NCBI GenBank assembly: GCA_037043455.1 | Contig: JAWPHD010003104.1 | Location: forward strand, 164,577-228,576 | Reading direction: 5' to 3' | Source of the DNA: Cyrtodaria siliqua | Taxonomy: Eukaryota > Mollusca > Bivalvia > Adapedonta > Hiatellidae | DNA: 64,000 nucleotides | Shown: in pieces, positions 35,707-48,719 of the stretch | How positions within the stretch are numbered: position 1 is the stretch's first letter | How the letters are laid out: the number at the start of each line of letters is the position of its first letter | The notes under the pieces: generated by a model | The model's database searches: none | Seen by the model: only the letters and a program-made list of their open reading frames with translations | What the model was told of the DNA's origin: nothing | Translations under genes and position numbers: made by a program

Positions 35707-36899
35707 TACAGGTCAAAGACCAAAAAATGTTTAAATGATGCATATAAGAAACATTCTGGTGGAGTTTGGAGAAAAACATGCAAGTGATGAAGATGTCGAA
35801 GGTACGAACAGATGGGACACAATTCACCCGGACGACATTGTTGACAAAAAAAGTCAGAGGTTCAGTGTTTAACATGTGAATCCTGCAGTATCTAAAAACC
35901 CTCACTATCAACAGAAAGAATATTAACTTAATTGCTGGCAAGCTGTGGTAATTAACTATAAGCTGCAGATAATAAAATGTCTTTGTCTGAGTCTGTTAAT
36001 CGTCACTTGTTTGTATATCTAGACACTTTGCTAATCATTACATCACATATTGAAGAGGCATTGCTTCATCTTATGCATTGGTATAAAATATAACACACCA
36101 GACTTCACACAAATATTAATATCAGGATCCCAGCACCTGAGAAACAGGGAAAAAACAAGCAAATAAATCTGTCAGATTTAGCATTTTGCTTATTTCTTGA
36201 AAGTCTGTTTTAAGTTTTAAAAAAGATCTGTTGCCTGCATTCTCCAGATAACTTCTTGTTGAGACTGAGTGATTGAAGACATTTTGCCTCCCTAATGGTG
36301 GGAGGCTGATGAGTCAAGGAATTTAGATTGTTTACTCATGCACAGATGTATTTTGAAGACTTTTAAACAATTAACCAGGGAATACATTGTTTTTTATAAA
36401 GATGGAGTCAAAGCGGGGATCTGAACATGGGCTTGAATAGTTGCTGTCCCCCATGGGGTTTGGGGAACAAGGGAACAAACAGGACCATTTTTTGTGGGGG
36501 GACAAGGGAACATTGTCTGTTATTGTTTATATTTTTGTTGGGTCATATTTTCAGGTAACAAGGACCCCACTGAGAGGGCCTCAATAATGAGAAGAGTATG
36601 ATGGGGGTTTAACTTCACTTTAACAATCTTTCAGTGACATATCATAATGGTGTCTACTTGTAGCAGTGAGCTCATATGGTGCTGCCACATACAATGTACA
36701 CATGTAGGAATACCACGCCACGACATAATACCCCACCCAGTTACATGAAACTGTCACTGGGTCCACCAGTAATAGAAGTTCCCTTTTATGGTGTACCCCA
36801 AGCAGGTTTCTTAGTTGGGTTTAAAAGCTCATATGAGCTTGAATTACTTTGTTGTAGAACTGACTTGTAAATAAATATTACTTGACTTGACAGGAGATA

Positions 36900-37258
36900 C
36901 TGGTACCATTCCAGGGTCTTCCACAGGCCATTTAAGAGCATATTCCCCCTATCCCTTAATTTTAAAATCTAAATTCAACCCCTACTCCTTAATTAACCCC
37001 CTACCCTTTGATCTCTCTGTCCTATCCCTTAAAACACCAATAAATCACCAAAATGCATTATACCTGTCTATAAATAGCTCCTTGTAGGCTATACTTCTTG
37101 AAAATCCATTTGTTTACAGTTGAACTATACTTCAAATTGCATCTAAATAAATCATGATCCGTAAAAATATTGGTAACTCCCTCCCACACCTACCCCATGA
37201 CATTCAAATTTAATTTCCCCTATCCCTTAAATAATTTCTGTGGAAGACCGTGCATTTT
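36900..37258. mobile_element. MITE with GGTCTTCCACAG ends
   Basis: CAGGGTCTTCCACAGGCCAT at the left faces, reverse-complemented, CACGGTCTTCCACAGAAATT at the right; CCCCTATCCCTTAA is present near both ends. Confidence 0.6.
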
Positions 37259-37284
37259 TATGAAGTCTTGGTATGACCTGGTCG

Positions 37285-37585
37285 GAGATTAAAGGCACTC
37301 ACGGCAATCTTTATTTTTAAAAAACTCACGACGTCCCGTTAGTTTTTCTCTTAACTTGCATTTGATCAATCATTAATGTTAATTATAAGAATAGTATTAA
37401 GCAATTATTTTTTTTGCATATTATCAATTTTGATATTATTGCACCAATAATATATTAAAACTTTTAGTATAATAAGACGACATTTGATTTATTTAAATGT
37501 AACCGGGGCAAAAGAGAAAGTGATACAGGATATATAAATCAAGATACCCGTTTCAAACACTTCAAGATTGCCGTGTGTCCCTTTA
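37285..37585. mobile_element. MITE, CACGGCAATC family
   Basis: Ends TTAAAGGCACTCACGGCAAT and ATTGCCGTGTGTCCCTTTAA, inverted, as at 12683-13016. Confidence 0.7.
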
Positions 37586-37589
37586 AACT

Positions 37590-39254
37590 ACAACTCTGCA
37601 TGCGAGGCTCTCGCTCTATAAGACTAGAAGCATTCACACACCTTTGTTTGTATTTTTGTCTCGACCACACCATCAACCATACCCAGGTTGAACTGCTACA
37701 TCACTTTATTTATGACAGATGTCACTGCCTGTTTACTTTGCAACATTGTTTACATTTTCTTGCAAACTGTTTCCCCAGCCATGCAACAGTTTTCATTGTT
37801 AGCACAGCCATTACACTCATTGTTTACATTCAGGTTGATTGCTGTAGTAAACATATTCTATACTGAACAAAAGAAGTTTAGCATAACTTTTTAGGGACAA
37901 AGATTAAATGTATGAACATCGATTTAACTATTTGAAGCTTTTAGAAATGCTAGGTAATGATGTGATATTCAAAAAAGTGTGTTATTTTATTATTTGCTAA
38001 GTAATTTGTTTCCACTCAATGCTCATGAAACAGGATAGCTCCAAGCTCGGGGCCTTTCAAAGACTGGTTGGGACTTGTCCCTTTTTACCATATTTTACTA
38101 AATAAATAATTCAGGGCCTATAAATATTAATTCAGGACCTGCCTGTAAAAAATATTTTCCGCGAGCACTGCCACTATAAATGGTAAAAATAGGGTAGATT
38201 TTTTACTGTTTTTTAGTCACAATTAACCTTTATATGAGTACAAGATACCGGTATTTGTTTGTTGAGGGAAAATTAAACACACAAAAATACCACTAGTAAG
38301 TTTCACTCAAATTTCATTTTCTCCAACAGCACCTCAGTAACCTGACCCAACATGTGGAAATAAAATAACTCCTTATTTATTCACAATTGCCTTGCATGTA
38401 CCGGTATATATTCCTGCAACTGCAATTAAGCAAATTTACACATATTTCATCATATTCCCCCACATATGCAATTAAATGGGCATGAGATACTGGTACTTAA
38501 ATGTCTCTAGCAATGTCTCCTGAGGAAGAAAGCCCTCCCATTATTGACCCTGCATCACATGATCATTATTATTGATTCTAGCCCCAGCATCAATCAATGA
38601 GATCTAGGTAAATAAACTTATCCTTCATTATCCATCATTATTGATCATAATCAGAATTACAGTATTGAATAAACAACAGATGTGCAGCGGATGGAGTTCA
38701 TTAATCTGGCCACACTGGAGTGTGCTCCCCAGGTAACCTTTGTGTAGATTAACCGAGATGATTATCTCAGGCTACTATCAGTTTATGTAATTGACAAGAT
38801 AAGATCCTAATAAACTCAAGTCTGAGCTTACAGGTAATGTTCCAAAAGCCAGCACTGGCCTCTTGCTTAATTATTGAAAAAATAATCACATAAATTGGGG
38901 ATTGTTCATCCATGTTTCCCACAGCAGGGCTTTCCTTAATAGCCAGTAGGCAACAGCTCTTTCTTTAACCCCCCCAGACAGAGGGGAAGGAAACATAATA
39001 ATCTGTCATATAGGCAGGTAATTAAGCCTCGACTTTGGTTAGCTAACCAGCTACTTTTAGCTGTCCCTGGGACCCTAATATAACATCACCTGCCTAACTA
39101 TTATACATAAACAAAACACGAAGAGAGGCCCTGCACACGATTATGCAGTATTACTATTATCATGTGCAGGTGTTTCCCTTTGTTTTTTAATTCTTCATTT
39201 ATACCCTTCTTATGCATAAGAGTGTGAAAGAAAAAAAAAGAAATCCGTGGATTC
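37590..39254. other. Intron 1, mostly unique
   Basis: No exon or repeat recognised. 38500-39100 is less repetitive and holds GATA-like motifs (GAGATGATTATCTC at 38756), but no conservation can be judged. Confidence 0.3.
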
Positions 39255-41672
39255 ACATGTCTCGCCTAACGGGGGCTGGACTTAAAAATAAAAAGGTCAA
39301 TGATGCTTAAATGAAAGTTTATATCATTTTAGTAATTAAAAACAAAGAGTTTTCCGTTTGCTGAGATGACATTTAAGTGCATTTGTTTAAAAATATCTAA
39401 TATCAAGGGTTATCGACATAAAATTACCATCAGTAGTTTTTTTTAAAACATTGCAAAAACAACAGGGATAGGAAGGCCTTAGATCGCTCACCTGGTAATC
39501 ATGGGCAAATATGTCTGCTGTGTCTAGTCTGGCATGGGCATTTTTTAATTTTTCCCACTTTCTTATATGAATGAAATTTCATAAAAATGGGTGGGGGGAA
39601 GGGTTTATATTAACATACTAAACAAATATGGTAAAGATCAGATACAAAATGAAGTAACCACAGATTTAACAAAGGAAAATACAAAAATACAATATAGCAT
39701 TTTTCAACAAATCAAGGGCCATAACCTGTCGTTACTAACTAGATCTAGCTGGTTTTCGAACTTGTCCAAAATTTCATTGATATAAAATGCTTTGCACAAC
39801 TAGACATCTTACTGAGGCTTCCTGTCAAATTTTGTAGAAATCCAACAAGCCGTTAAGGAGGAGTAGAGCACACAAAAGATTTAAAGTAAAAATGTCAAAG
39901 TGCCATAACTCCGTCATAAATCAGCAAACTGGAACAAAAGCGTGATATGCACAACTAGACATATTATCGATGCTTCCTGCCAAGTTTCGTCGAAATCCAA
40001 CCAGGCGTTTAGGAGGAGTAGCGCGTACAAGAAATTAAAAAAAAAATGTATATGGGCTGTTACTCCATTAAAAATCAATGAACCGAAAAAAAAAAATGCA
40101 ATGCTTCCTGCTAACACGGCGTTAACACCAAAATAATAATTAAAAAAATAATAATAATGAAATAAGAAAATTATAAAAAAATAATAATAATCAAGATATT
40201 TAAAAAAAAATATGACAAGAGGCTGTAACTCCATCAAAAATCAATGAACCGGAAAAAAAATGAAATAGGCACAGCAATGCTTCCTGCTAACATGGCGTTA
40301 ACACCAAAAAAAAAATATAATAATAATGATATAAGAAAATTTAAAAAAAAAAAAAAAAAAAAATTTTTTTAATTAAAACAAAAAATTACTATTAATAAAA
40401 AAAAAAGGCAAAACATTTGGTAAAGATCTGATGCAAAATGAAAGCCCTATCGTATTAACGAGGCTGAATATATAATTTTTAACTAAATCAAGGGCCAATA
40501 ACTCCACTGTTATTTGTCTGATCTGGCTGGTTTTCGAACTTGTGCGAGCTTTCATTGATATTAACAATCTGGTAAAGATCGGATGAAAAATGAAGGCCTT
40601 TGGCCAGTAGAGCTAAAAATCATCAGCTCCAAAAAGTAGGTCAAGGTCATACATGAAATCCAGGCATCCAAAAAAAAGATGCACTAACAAAGACAAAACT
40701 ACGTCAAAATATAATATGTTTTCTTCCAAAGATTAAGCTATAAATTAGGTTTAAAACATCTAGTGCATAATTCTAGTTCATGAGAAAGTGATGTAAATGT
40801 AACAATTTATCTGCCCTTTGTTTGGATGGTGATGGTCACATCCACATTTGCTTTGTCACGTTGCAATGTACCACTCAAGATACAACTATAAGCAAAGTTT
40901 GAAAGGTCTTAGTGCATAGTTTGTGAAAAAGTGACCTAAACGCCAAAGTTGAAGGTAAAAATTATAAGGTTATCTGCCCTTGCTTGGAGGGTCAAGGTCA
41001 CTTCCACATTTGCTTTGTCACGTTGCGATGTACCGCTCAAGATACAACTATAAGCACAGTTTTAAATGTCTAGTGCATCCAGTTTGTGAAAAAGTGACCT
41101 AAATGCAAAAGTTGAACCTAAAAATTATTAAGTTATCTGCCCTTTGCTTGGAGGGTCAAGGTCACATCCACATTTGCTTTGTCACATTGCCATGTACCAC
41201 CCAAGATACAACTATAAGCAAAGTTTGAAAGGTCTAGTGCATACAGTTTCTGAAAAAGTGACCTAAACGCAAAAGTTGAACCTAAAATTTAGTAAGTTAT
41301 CTGCCCTTTGCTTGGAGGGTCAAGGTCACTTCCACATTTGCTTTGTCACGTTGCGATGTACCATCCATGATACAACTATAAGCAAAGTTTGAAAGGTCTA
41401 GTGCATACAGTTTGTGAGAAAATAACCTAAACGCAAAACTTGAACCTAAAAGTAAGTAAGTTATCTGCCCTTTGCTTGGAGGGTCAAGGTCACTTCCACA
41501 TTTGCTTTGTCACGTTGCGAAGTACCACCCATGATACAACTATAAGCAAAGTTTGAAACGTCTAGTGCATACAGTTTGTGAGAAAATGACCTAAACGCAA
41601 AACTTGAATGTTGACGCCGCCGGAAAAGCAACACATATGTCTCTTTTTTTCTTCAAAAAGACGAGACAAAAA
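39255..41672. mobile_element. Large composite pearl-like element
   Basis: It begins TTCACATGTCTCGCCTAAC and ends CACATATGTCTCTTTTTTTC, after GTTGACGCCGCCGGAAAAG. The left half has cores with TCAAGGGCCATAAC and GATCTGGCTGGTTTTCGAAC, and homopolymer A runs (40030-40400). The right half is a regular 164-bp array. Confidence 0.5.
40811..41610. repeat. 164-bp tandem repeat, about 5 units
   Basis: GGTCAAGGTCA recurs at about 40991, 41155, 41319 and 41483, a constant 164 bp, with a diverged first unit near 40829. Each unit has CCACATTTGCTTTGTCACGT and ACAACTATAAGCAAAGTTTG. Confidence 0.88.
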
Positions 41673-41723
41673 CAGTTACATTTTACAAATTTTACTGTCT
41701 GATTGCCAGGGAAGTAAACAGTA

Positions 41724-41937
41724 TTAACCCTTAGCCTGCTAACGGCGACTACAACAGCCTTTGCGTCCATTGTAAACACATTGTAAACCCAGATCAGCCT
41801 GCGAGGCTGATCAGCATTTACAATGTCTGGCTGCTGATCAGTCATTTTCCCCAAACAACCCTTTGTCAAATAAATGGAATGGTCTTAATTCAAAGAAAGA
41901 ACAGTCCATTATATATATGTAGCGGGTTAAGGGTTAA
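41724..41937. mobile_element. MITE, TTAACCC family, copy C
   Basis: Ends TTAACCCTTAGCCTGCTAA and TAGCGGGTTAAGGGTTAA; central AGATCAGCCTGCGAGGCTGA hairpin. Compare 5853-6056. Confidence 0.75.
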
Positions 41938-41951
41938 AATAGATACATGTA

Positions 41952-42463
41952 AGGCCATCAATAAAAAATTGTTTGTTTGCTGTGCTCCTACCCAGAATTT
42001 TGAGGGTGGGTAGGTAGGTAGGGATTTTTTTTTTTTTTTACATCAAAAGCTTATCCAATCTACAACACTATAAAGGCCCTAGTACGATGTTAGGGCATAG
42101 GTTATTAAAACTAAACACAAGGACTTGCACATAATTATTTTATTCATGTGTATTTAAGGGAAAAAGTTTTATTTTTAGATATTTCTTTTATATATATTGT
42201 TCGCATATAATAATGTTATGCCATTTTTGTACTAAGGCAACTTTTTGATAACCTTTGCAATCCAGATTAGATGCTTAACAACTCTGGCTAATAAAATTAT
42301 CATTTGAATAAAAAAAAATAAAAAAAATAAAAAAAATTGTTATTTTTTTGTTATTTTATTTATTTATTTTTTCGGCCCGAGGTCATTAAAAAATTTTGAG
42401 TCGCGGCCGAATCGGGTGAGTTGGTCGGAGCACGGCAAACAAACATATTTTTATTGATGGCCT
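41952..42463. mobile_element. TIR element, AGGCCATCAATA ends, copy 2
   Basis: About 37-bp inverted ends: AGGCCATCAATAAAAAATTG and, reverse-complemented, AGGCCATCAATAAAAATATG, both continuing TTTGTTTGC.GTGCTCC. The interior TTTTGATAACCTTTGCAATC..GCTAATAAAATTATCATTTG is shared with 31436-31754. Confidence 0.8.
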
Positions 42464-43885
42464 AACCCGTATCTATACTATATTTGAATTAAAGTAAGGT
42501 GTCAGAGTGATAGGTGACAAGGTCATCTCTATCACAGTTTGCGATTTGTATCTATAAAAAAATCAATATTATCTTTTGTTGATTCATATCATAAAATAAT
42601 CCTTATTCAAAATATAAAATAGAGCTATCACAAAAAAAACTGGTTCAATCACACAGACAGTGAGAGATCTCAATCACAGTCAATGACAAAACTGAAAAAC
42701 TAAAAAAATATCAACTCATGACAAATTCTCCAGTGCAGATAATTTAACAAACTAACCCATTTTATTTAATAAATGTCACTTTATTATGTGTTTTAATATC
42801 CCAGCACAGGTGTTCAGTCAGAGTCCCACATACGAAAAAAATGGCACAGGTCTGTCCTCTGTCTTTCAGATCATCTCTACTATGGTAATGCCGGCTTTGA
42901 GAATCATAGTTCTAATGTTTTTATATTCTGTACCTAGACAGTATACAGACATGACGCGCCCCCTTTATAAAGTAGGTAAAATTCACCGTGGAGTACATGT
43001 ATGCTGAACAATTTCATCCGCACTTTTTGGCAATTTTTTTGAAGACATCTTGCAAAGCAGCATTGCCATGACACAGAATAAAACACTGTATGTGTATAAC
43101 GAAAATTGTCGGGGTGTATTTATGAGTTGGGCGGTAAGTTTTTAAAATGAAATATGTAAAGTCATTATTACAAAAAATGACTAGATTGGCACGATATCCT
43201 TCTCTTTGACGAGTTTAATGCATGGACCCGTGCTACTTAAGGTTTAGTCTTTGAAATAAGGCAGTTGTTTTTGCAGGAATTGCTTGATATCTTCTGACTT
43301 CAGCAACCTCGCTGGAAAGTGCAGATTGAGGTCTACCGCAACCACTACCTATGTTTCATTTTCAAGATAAGGAGCCGTAGGTTTGTACAAACCATAAGAC
43401 AATTTAGGGCTAACTCGACGATAAGATATTTGTCTCCGCTAGCCAAAACTAAAACCTCTTAAACCAGTTATTCATGTGTGAGCATGCGAAGCAGTCTTTG
43501 ACTCTAGCAGAAGCCAGCCGTCTAATACACATCTGTCTCAGACTCGTACATCATGGTACAAATACTTTTAATTGAAAAGCCACATGCATGTTATTTTGAG
43601 AATGACTACAGTTACTGTTATTCATACAGAGCTCTGTTATTCATACAGTGCTCCAGCTAACACGTATATATAATCTGCATAATTACGGAAAAAAAACGCA
43701 TTAATAATAAAAATGAATGCATACCAAAATGCATTAAAAATTCATTGATAAATTCTGAGAACCTACTTCCCATTACAGTACACACTTCAATATTATAGCT
43801 TAGAAAATGTCATACTCAATACTTGGATTTATATGGAAGCACTTCTTCATCACTGGATTAACAGTGGGTGGGGTACTCAACATAC
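42464..43885. other. Intron 1, 3' of exon 1; nothing recognised
   Basis: No coding segment or clear repeat structure seen. Confidence 0.35.
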
Positions 43886-43996
43886 CTTGTTGTTTTCCAA
43901 AGCTTCTGCCGAATGTTGTTCCTTTGATCCAAAGCAAGTTTGACATTTTGTCTTGTTGAAAATATTAGGAACGAATTTTCTACACTTTGAAGCCAT
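43886..43996 (-). CDS. MPRIP: MPRIP exon 1, start codon and conserved N-terminus
   Basis: The exon encodes 37 residues from ATG at 43996-43994 and ends AAG|GTATGT, phase 0. Residues 4-21 read [18 protein letters not shown], the hallmark N-terminal block of MPRIP proteins (CRKF, NIFNK, KCQ.CF), which precedes the first PH domain. The Cys pattern (Cys5, Cys18, Cys21) is preserved, but no complete zinc site is visible. The start fits because vertebrate proteins also begin only a few residues before CRKF. The upstream frame stays open for a short way but offers no nearby alternative ATG. The exon is the right-most exon seen and is 9.7 kb from exon 2. Confidence 0.9.
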
Positions 43997-45879
43997 GTTT
44001 CGTTCAACTAGAGTTAAGACTCGAAATAAAACCGAAATTTTCACTAATTCGTTACACGGGACGATCCATCATCCGACCGAAATTGACTCGGCACAGACGT
44101 CCACTTTTTTACATGATAATCACATCTCGGCGTCTGGGAATTCAATGTTAAAGTCACATATTACACAACATGTATGAATGTTAATCCTTTGCGTAAAAAA
44201 ATGGAATAGTATGTATGCTATTGCATGCAGTTGGCAATTACTACTGCCGATGTTGTCAATAACGTTCCCACGTCGGCCATTACAAGGTGCTCGCGGAAGG
44301 ATATTGTTTATGTGTGTGCTTTCAATCAAAGAGTAAACATGCGCACATAGGTGTGCTCAAAGTAGTTCTATTAGATGCACAATTTACGGCACCCAACATG
44401 GTATCCATGTAAAAATGCGAACATGATTACATGATTTCAATGTCAAGTATCTTTATATTAAATTACCACCAAAGACTTTATATTATAAAACGACAAATCA
44501 TGAAAATAGTCCCTAATCAGGGTAACCATCGCAAAACAGGGTTGCCAAAGTACTTTTGTAATAAGTCCTCTTTTTTGATTTTGGTTTGATTATTTTTAAT
44601 AAAAATGTTTGGACTGGTAAACACGGCGACTCTGCGTATATTTGTTGTTAAATCATCAACAGTAATTCACGTGGTGTTCATATTGCTAGCAGTTGTACAT
44701 ATTGTATCAATGTTTAGTAAGATCACAAAACAAGAATTTCTTATGGTAACATATGAATTAACATCAGGGAGTTAGTTACTTACTGTTAACATTAACGATT
44801 TATGCACTAAAATCTAGCCGAGTCGTCGTAGCCGAGTCGTCGAGTTTTTCCAAACTTTTTTATTAATAGTAATTAAATCGATACTTTTTATGGCACTTGA
44901 GACGAGTTGTTTTGGCAAAGGACGACGAGCTTGCGAGTTGTCCTGCGCCAAAGCAAATATAAAACTAAAACATTAAGGTGATTTTACTCGTATTTGGATT
45001 GACACCGATTATTCTTCCAGATCGCCTCCAGTCCTTTTCCAATCCAGTCTTTTCAAGACATGTTTATTATACGTCTACATTTGTATATACAGTCCCTTGT
45101 CCTTTTAAACACAATCTGAGTACAAACACTTAACAGGGCCATACTTTCGTCAAAATAAGTAGCAGTTATCATAGACCTACCTACATATATCCATGTATGC
45201 ATACTATTTCATTCCAATGTATGTCAATGGTTTAACAAATATCAGCTTATATTCACTATTTTTTACACAATTTCCAAAATATATAGCAAAGCTGTGTATC
45301 TTGTGTGGCAAACATAATACATGTGTGAAATTTCATTGAAACCTACCAAACTCTTTCTGAGATATTAGCCAAAAAAATACGGGCGGGACGCTACAAAGTG
45401 AAACTCCGTTTTCAGGTGTATAGCCAGTAATAATAAGCCTGATACATTATTTTCAAAATGCATCACCGTAATTGGTATACTTCCTTCCATATTTAGATGC
45501 ATTAAAGCCAGTTTGATTGTTATTTACAATAAATACTGAAAAGGGTATATTTTGGAAGCAACCAATCTTTACCCAGAGTTGTCGTTCCTTGCATACACAT
45601 ACATTTCTGATGGTTTTTAATGAGTATTTTAATGAGTTGCTCTATATTATTCAGAATAATATTTTGTTTTAATGTCTCAGTGTTTCAAATAACCTTTTTT
45701 GGTATGCCAAGATAACAGTCTGGACTGGACTGTTCACTCCTACGGTATCTGTATTTGCGGGATACTCCCATCCTTCATATTGAATATCATAGGGAGGCGC
45801 ACCTGATGACATTGTCCATTGAATGACTGTGCAATAGTATTAAAAGTTGGTCAGTTAAAGAGTTCTGGTAATCAATGAC
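43997..45879. other. Upstream of MPRIP exon 1: 5' UTR and promoter region expected
   Basis: The transcript start should lie in the first few hundred bases, where CpG is more frequent (44040-44300), but no TATA box or clear core promoter was identified. 44812-44960 carries two GAGTCGTCG motifs, like the ends of the 59012-59200 element. Confidence 0.35.
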
Positions 45880-46630
45880 GTCTGGGGCGGGGCCTAATTT
45901 GACCCCAGGGTCGTCATAATATTATGGTACATGCAAAGAACTCAAGTAGTTTCAGAGAAGAGCTTTTTAAGATTTTCCTATATGACTTTATGTAAAACTG
46001 TAACCCCGGGTATTTTTTTAAGGTTTTCCTTTCTTACTCTATGTAAAACTGTAACCCCGGGAAGTTTTATTAAGATTTTCCTATATTACTCTATGTAAAA
46101 CTGTTACCCGGGGACTTTTATTAAGGTTTTGCTATATAACTCGATGTAAAACTGTAACCCCGGGGAGGGGCCAGATGGACCCAGGGCTACCATTTGGAAG
46201 AGGACCATACGCATATGCTAAATGCGATATACGGGAGCCTATGTGCCATGTAGTTTCAGGGAAGAAGATTCAAGTTTTCCCCTATACATGTCATGTAAAA
46301 CATGCAAAATCTCTATATGCACAAGCCATTTTTGACCCGGAGATTTCATATGGTCTCAGATTGGCGATCATTAATAAACCAAAGTGTCGTAATATGTTTA
46401 AATGGTTCGAGTAGAAGATTTGTTTAAGGTCTCGACCTTTTAATTATGGCAATGGCTATCATCTTGGATGCCAAGTTAACCAGTAATTTTGAATAATTTG
46501 AAAACCATTGACCTAAGGTTCATTCATGTGAAGTTTGGTCAAAGTTGACCGTGTATTTTCTGAGAAGTTAAAGGTAAAGTTAACGGCGGACTGATGAAAA
46601 AAATCCCAATAGCTCACCTTTGAGCCTCGG
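45880..46630 (+). mobile_element. Pearl-like element with a ~60-bp sub-repeat
   Basis: GTCTGGGGCGGGGCCTAATT starts it and GTTAACGGCGGACTGATG ends it, with CTCACCTTTGAGCCTCGGTT beyond. Inside, 45955-46165 has four units of about 60 bp with TATGTAAAACTGTAACCCCG. Confidence 0.55.
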
Positions 46631-47280
46631 TTCAGGTGAGCGAACATAGTGGTCATTAAAAGTGGATTGTATTTGGTCATTTAAATATCTATTTCATAAA
46701 CTGGCAATTTAACTTGTGTTTTAATTGTATTTGATTTTTCATTTATTAGAGTTAAATAATGTATATCTTTAAGAAGGAAATCATTATGCTTCCATAAAGT
46801 TTTTTCATTTTCCTTAATGAATTACACATGTTAATGACACCATCTTAACTTATCATTAAATAATCAGAATGATAGTTTGATTCTGTGGTATATCAGTTGA
46901 GATGCTGGTAAAAATTCGGACAAGCCTGGCTTGTCTTTAGAGTATTTTTCTGTTTCCATTTGTGTAATGCATTTCTCAATTAAATTACATGTACACTTTT
47001 CCATTATGTTTAATACCTTCTCATGAACAGTTTTGTTAATATAATTTTAGTTACCAAGTTTAGGCTCCTGCACTAAATTAAAAGACACATAAGCTAATGA
47101 TAAGATAAACGAGTCATTGTTCCCAGTTTTTCTTAGTTCGTTATCGAAGATTATTGTACTATCAGTTTTTGGACTGACAATTTACTTACAGTTCTACGGA
47201 ACTTAGCTACTTGCAATTCATAACTGATAATAATTTGAATAGTTAGAATGCAGTTGTATATTACTAAACTATATTACTAT
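46631..47280. other. No recognisable feature
   Basis: AT-rich sequence without a gene or clear repeat. Confidence 0.4.
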
Positions 47281-48110
47281 ATTACACAACCCCGGGCTGG
47301 AGGGCGTGAACGGTAGCAATCACTTTTCAATACCGTTCCTGAACAGTCTCAATCAAACCGAGATTGTAGTATTTTTAGCTCTACCGTAGAGCTTTTATGT
47401 CATGGTATTTGTCCGTTGTCCGTTAACTTTTTGATGTCTAGCACCTTCATTTTTCATCCGATCTTTGCCAAACGTTACCAGATTATTACTACCAATGAAA
47501 GCTCGGACTAGTTCGAAAACCAGCAAGATCGGATCAGTAACACCAGAGTTATTGCCATTGAATTAACGAAAATTGCTATAGTTTGCCTTGTCAACACTCT
47601 AGCTCCTCCATTTTGCAACCTACCTTTTACTAAACTTTGCCAAATGAAAGCTCGGACTAGTTTGAAAACCAGCAATATCAGTCCAGTAACATCGGAGTCA
47701 TTGCCATTGAATTAACCAAACATAATTTATGTTGTCTTGTTAATACTATAGCGCCTTTATTTTGCCAAACTTTGTCAGATTGCTGATATTGATGAAAGCT
47801 CGGTAGAGTTGAAAACCAGCCGCCAGCTTGGGATTGCATTTGGAGTCACTGGGGTCAATGTCAAGGTCACCGTTACTAAAAATAGAAAAACGGTTTACGC
47901 TCAATAACTTTAGTTAGGAAGTAGATATTGGAACGAAATTTGCTGTATAGGTTACTAACTTGTGTGATGATTTTGGGTCACTGGGGTCAAGGTCTAAGTC
48001 ACTGTTACTAAAAATAGAAAACATTAGTTAGAAATGAGATATTGGAACAAAACTTGCTTTTAAGGTAGTAGTTAGGGACCAAAATGGTCGGATGTGGACA
48101 GAGTGGACAA
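47281..48110 (-). mobile_element. Pearl-like repeat in reverse orientation
   Basis: TTTGTCCGTTGTCCGTTAAC at the left is the reverse of the usual ACGG tail. Cores repeat AATGAAAGCTCGGACTAGTT and ATTGCCATTGAATTAACN; the far end has CACTGGGGTCAAGGTC. Confidence 0.6.
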
Positions 48111-48179
48111 AAACACCAAACTTTCTGTGGTAGTAGTTGGTAGTCTAACTTGAAAATCGAAAAGGGTCACCAATGTCAC

Positions 48180-48690
48180 AGGTCATTCTGTTATTATTTT
48201 TAGCACATTTCAAAATGCTTCAAGACAGCGATGTATTCTTAATTATGGAAGAAAATTTACACAGAAATTTTGATTTGTTTTTTTGGCTTAGATGTTAGAT
48301 CATCTGTGAATACATTAAATGTCCCCCGTCCCACCATGTTAACTATTTTTAGCACACTGCAAAATGGCCGCCATCCAAATGCTTAAATATAGCAATATAT
48401 TCTTAATTATGGCTTCACCAAAAAAAAACATTTACACAGAAGTGTTTTATTTTATTTTTGGTTTAGATTTAGGCTACTCTGTAATATAATAAATGTCTCC
48501 CCACCCCTCACCCCACCCCATCCCGCCCCATGTTACTATGTTTAGCACATTTCAAAAATGCTAAAATATAGCAATATATTCTTAATTATGGCTTAACCCA
48601 AAGACCATTTACACGGATATGTTTTATTTTATTTTTGGTTTGGATTCAAGCTCCTCTATAATATATTAAATGTTGTATTTTTAGGTTAAG
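48180..48690. repeat. ~170-bp tandem repeat, about 3 units
   Basis: ATATTCTTAATTATGGCTT recurs near 48227 (altered), 48396 and 48575, each followed by TTTACACNGANATGTTTTAT and ATTAAATGT. Confidence 0.65.
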
Positions 48691-48719
48691 ACTTCTATTT
48701 AGCATATTAAAAGTCTTTC

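Larger units (their letters stand above)
13596..43996 (-). other. MPRIP: MPRIP-like gene (5' part), exons 1-6 with introns
   Basis: This is the span of a minus-strand gene of which six exon positions are visible. In the family, MPRIP scaffolds RhoA and myosin phosphatase on actin filaments and so regulates actomyosin contraction; it has an N-terminal actin-binding region, two PH domains and a C-terminal coiled coil. Here the exons give the N-terminus, PH1 and a serine-rich linker. Every junction is GT-AG. Phases are 0 after exons 1, 2 and 3, phase 2 after exon 4, then 0 after 5a or 5b, so the frame is continuous. Intron sizes run from about 0.8 kb to 9.7 kb and are full of repeats. PH2 and the coiled coil were not found left of 13596; intron 6 is probably longer than 13 kb. 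Exon recognition is by residue similarity to vertebrate MPRIP from general knowledge; no search was run. Confidence 0.88.

Noticed and set aside
43953..44177. Plus-strand ORF over MPRIP exon 1
   Set aside because: It is antisense to the conserved CRKF..NIFNK exon and has no recognisable features.
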